A program made the position numbers and the translations under genes. The notes under the pieces are model-generated. The model had not been told where the DNA came from, ran no database searches, and worked only from the letters and a program-made list of their open reading frames with translations. Below are positions 1-6,193 of a stretch of DNA of 6,193 nucleotides, one piece after another (the first letter of the stretch is position 1; every line of letters begins with the position of its first letter). Source of the stretch: an uncultured Bacteroidales bacterium (GTDB lineage: Bacteria; Bacteroidota; Bacteroidia; Bacteroidales; UBA932); NCBI GenBank assembly GCA_946408295.1, contig CAMJRT010000077.1:1-6193 (forward strand), in the 5' to 3' direction.

Positions 1-1658
1 CTTCCACCTACGCGGAAAAGGGCACGCTGCTTTCCCAGTATGCCAATTATTATCTGGCGGATGCCTATTACCGGGACGGTCAATATGACCGGGCCCGCAA
101 ACTCTACACCGACCTTTACCATGCATCCGCCCTGCAAGGAACGCCGCAGCAGTCGCTCGTCGAATATGGTTTGGCTTATTGCTATTATCGCGAGAAGGAC
201 TATGAGAATGCCGACCGCTGGTTTGCCCGTTATAGCGGGAAGAAGGATGCGGTTTATCGTAAAAATGCCATCGTCCGGCGGGGTGACTGCCATTTCGTCC
301 GCAGCGATTATACCGCCGCTTTGCAGCAATACCGGGATGCCTATGCGCTGGATGTGAATCCGGACGATATTTATCCGTACTATCAGGCGGGACTGTGTTG
401 CGGCTTGCTCTCGGACAAGAAAGGGCGCATCGAAGCCCTTGCGCCCGTCATGCAGGCCTCTGCGGAGTCTGCGTATTACGGGGAGGCGATGTATGAACTC
501 GGCCTGGCCTATGTGGATGTCAAGAAGGATGTTCAAGCGCGTGAGGTCTTTACGAAACTGGTGGAAACCGGACGGGATACCACCTATGTTTCCAAGTCCT
601 TGCTGTCGCTGGGAATGCTGTCCCGCAATGCCGGCGATGTGGATGAAGCGCTGTCTTATTACCAGCGCATTATCGAGCAGATGCCGCTTTCCGGTTCGGC
701 GCAGGATGCGCTGGCGGCCATCGAGTCCATTTATCAGGAGAAAGGAGATGGTGCCGCTTATCTGGCTTATCTGGAAAAACTGGGCCGGGGGGAGACCAAG
801 AGCGAGGAGGATAAGGAGCGTATCGTTTTCAATTCCGCCGAGCAACTTTTCCTCAGCGGAAACTGGGAGCGTGCGGTCGCCGCCCTGGAGTCTTTCGACG
901 GGGCTTATCCTCAATCCCGCCTGGTGTCCAAGGCGGATTTCTACCGGGCGGAGTCCTATCGCAAGTTGGACGAAAAAGAAAAGGCCCGTGACTGTTTCAG
1001 CCGGGTGGTCGAGTCCGGCGATACCACCTTTATGGAGCCCTCGATGAGTGCATTCGCCCAACTTTCTTATCAGATGCAACTCTATGACGATGCTTATGGC
1101 GCCTATCGGGCCTTGTTGCAGTTCGCCCGTTTTGAAGAAAACAGGGAACTGGCACGCAAGGGGATGCTCTATTCCGCCTGGATGGCCCAGCGCTATGATT
1201 CCGCCATCGCTGCGGCGGATGCGCTGGCCGGGCAGTTGCCCAAGACGGGCGACGATGAGGCGCTGAGAGAAGATGTGATTTACATCAAGGCCAAGTCGCT
1301 GATGAGCACCAGCCGTCGTGAAGAAGCCCTGCCGCTTTTCCGGCAGTTGGCCGGGAAGCCCAAGACGGCGAGAGGAGCGGAAAGTACCTACATCCTGATC
1401 AAAGATGCCTTTGACCGTGCGGATTACACGACGGTTGAAGATATGGCTGCGGATTTCTCCGATTCGGGAACGACGCACGTCTATTACCTGGCCAAATCGG
1501 TCATATTGCTCTGTGACGCCTACATGGAGAAGGGCGATATGCGCTCCGCCAAAGACAATCTCGTATGGATTCGTGACTCTTATCGCAGTTCCGACCCTGC
1601 GGATGATGTGCTTTCGTCCGTGGAAGAACGGCTTGCAAGAATTGACGCTAAACAATAG
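1..1658 (+). CDS. TPR-repeat protein, C-terminal part (5' end outside window)
   Basis: The frame is open from position 3 to a TAG stop at 1656-1658, giving 551 residues with no start inside the window; an in-frame TTG at 171 lies within a repeat and is not a real start. The protein is a chain of helix pairs with TPR spacing (about 34-38 residues each), roughly 13 units in the visible part. Clear examples are near visible residues 12-42 (YYLADAYYRDGQYDRARKLY), 49-79 (LAYCYYREKDYENADRWF) and 87-117, and the last ends about 30 residues before the C-terminus. The typical small residue, aromatic and 'Y-x-x-A' pattern recurs in each unit. TPR solenoids bind other proteins; no enzymatic motif is seen. 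The length, with more missing upstream, fits the large Bacteroidales TPR proteins that are usually exported to the periplasm, but the signal peptide would be outside the window. It ends 6 bases before the barrel gene, so co-transcription is likely. The partner and role are unknown. Confidence 0.88.
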   Translation, partial: STYAEKGTLLSQYANYYLADAYYRDGQYDRARKLYTDLYHASALQGTPQQSLVEYGLAYCYYREKDYENADRWFARYSGKKDAVYRKNAIVRRGDCHFVRSDYTAALQQYRDAYALDVNPDDIYPYYQAGLCCGLLSDKKGRIEALAPVMQASAESAYYGEAMYELGLAYVDVKKDVQAREVFTKLVETGRDTTYVSKSLLSLGMLSRNAGDVDEALSYYQRIIEQMPLSGSAQDALAAIESIYQEKGDGAAYLAYLEKLGRGETKSEEDKERIVFNSAEQLFLSGNWERAVAALESFDGAYPQSRLVSKADFYRAESYRKLDEKEKARDCFSRVVESGDTTFMEPSMSAFAQLSYQMQLYDDAYGAYRALLQFARFEENRELARKGMLYSAWMAQRYDSAIAAADALAGQLPKTGDDEALREDVIYIKAKSLMSTSRREEALPLFRQLAGKPKTARGAESTYILIKDAFDRADYTTVEDMAADFSDSGTTHVYYLAKSVILLCDAYMEKGDMRSAKDNLVWIRDSYRSSDPADDVLSSVEERLARIDAKQ

Positions 1659-1664
1659 AACATT

Positions 1665-5421
<3,757 letters not shown>

Positions 5422-6193
5422 ATGGATAAAATCAACTTCCCGCGCAATATTCGGGTTTACATCCCCCTCGTCGTTCTTTTCTTCGTCTTGTTGTTCCTCC
5501 TGCCCAGGGCCGGAAAGTTCAACTACGAATTCAAGAAAGGCCAGCCTTGGATGTATGAGGATTTGTATGCCCGTTTTGATGTGCCCATTATCAAGAGCGC
5601 CGCGCAGGAAGAAGAGGACAGGGCCCAGGTCATGCGGGAACAGCCGCCTTTCTATCACAAACACGCCCAGGCGCAGTCCCAGGCATTCGAGCAGGCCGAT
5701 AAGTTGCCGCCCGATTTCGCCCGGGTTGTGAAGGCGACGCTCAAGATTATCTATGCCAAAGGATTTTGCGACCAGTTGAAAACCGAAGCCCAGACCCTCT
5801 GTTGCTATGAGATTTCTACGCTGATAGATACTTTGGCAGTGGTCGATGTCTATACCCCGGACCGGGCTCGCAGGGCCCTGCTGGGCGGAACGAAAGTGCT
5901 TTTTGAGCCTGAAACGGATTCGGCTGCGGTCGAAAAAGGACTTGAACGATGCTTGATACCCAATCTGATTTATGACGAGACCCGCACCCGTTCGGAGTTG
6001 AACAAAGCCCTGGACAATGTCGCTCATTTTTCCGGTGTCGTTGGCAACGGAGAGCGCATTATCGCCAAGGGGGAGATGGTGACCGCACAGACTGAACAGG
6101 TTCTCAGGAGTTACCAGATGGAATTTGACCAGAATTACGGTTATGAAGGCAACCGCGCGTTCTTGTGGGCCGGTAACGCCTTCATTGCCTTCC
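5422..6193 (+). CDS. 7TM-HD family phosphohydrolase (PgpH-like), N-terminal part
   Basis: The frame runs from ATG 5422 to the window end, giving 257 residues without a stop. A short basic N-terminus is followed by a hydrophobic membrane helix at about 13-27. Residues about 30-240 form an extracytoplasmic domain matching the 7TMR-HDED type: KGQPWMYEDLYARFDVPI at 39-56, PNLIYDETRTRSEL from 180 and GERIIAKGEMVT at 210-221. A second hydrophobic run begins at about 247 (FLWAGNAFIAF) where the seven-helix core should start. The catalytic HD domain, expected after that core, is outside the window. Relatives such as Listeria PgpH hydrolyse the second messenger c-di-AMP, so this role is likely but cannot be checked here. 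Its ATG follows the gyrB stop with no spacer and no ribosome binding site, suggesting translational coupling and shared transcription. The ectodomain contains four cysteines (116, 127, 128, 177). Confidence 0.85.
   Translation, partial: MDKINFPRNIRVYIPLVVLFFVLLFLLPRAGKFNYEFKKGQPWMYEDLYARFDVPIIKSAAQEEEDRAQVMREQPPFYHKHAQAQSQAFEQADKLPPDFARVVKATLKIIYAKGFCDQLKTEAQTLCCYEISTLIDTLAVVDVYTPDRARRALLGGTKVLFEPETDSAAVEKGLERCLIPNLIYDETRTRSELNKALDNVAHFSGVVGNGERIIAKGEMVTAQTEQVLRSYQMEFDQNYGYEGNRAFLWAGNAFIAF

Noticed and set aside
171..173. TTG at 171 as the start of the TPR protein
   Set aside because: The frame is open to the window edge and the upstream residues continue the TPR pattern, so this is an internal leucine.

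Overview
The window reads as ordinary chromosome from a member of the Bacteroidota, most likely order Bacteroidales. Three observations support this. A textbook Bacteroidota sigma-A promoter (TTTG, 19-base spacer, TATCTTTG) sits directly upstream of gyrB. None of the three gene starts has a convincing Shine-Dalgarno sequence. The protein families are also typical of the phylum: a short 652-residue GyrB, a large TPR repeat protein paired with an outer-membrane barrel, and a 7TM-HD phosphohydrolase. The base composition looks moderately G+C-rich by eye, as in Alistipes-like Rikenellaceae, but the genus is a guess.

All four genes are on the + strand and almost no DNA is non-coding. Positions 1-1658 hold the C-terminal part of a TPR-repeat protein whose start lies before the window. 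After 6 bases comes a complete gene (1665-3413) for an exported outer-membrane beta-barrel protein of the kind usually named TonB-dependent receptor in Bacteroidales, although no plug domain is visible. A 49-base gap (3414-3462), partly overlapped by the barrel gene, carries the gyrB promoter and a short A-rich leader. gyrB (3463-5421) encodes the DNA gyrase B subunit with all main ATPase and TOPRIM motifs intact. Its stop codon directly abuts the start of a 7TM-HD (PgpH-type) phosphohydrolase gene (5422 onward), which is cut by the window end before its membrane core and catalytic HD domain.

The layout suggests two transcription units. The first is an envelope pair: a TPR solenoid plus an outer-membrane barrel. 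The second is a gyrB-led unit that carries the HD phosphohydrolase along with it. The first pair may work together at the cell envelope, but this is inferred from adjacency only. If the HD protein is a c-di-AMP phosphodiesterase like its Listeria relative PgpH, its expression would be tied to the gyrB promoter.

I found no RNA gene, CRISPR array, mobile element, attachment site or convincing terminator. I do not see a new defence or mobile system here. The points most worth a second look are the uncharacterised TPR-barrel pair, a possible ~150-residue higher-order repeat in the TPR protein, and the stop-to-start coupling of gyrB to a signalling phosphohydrolase.
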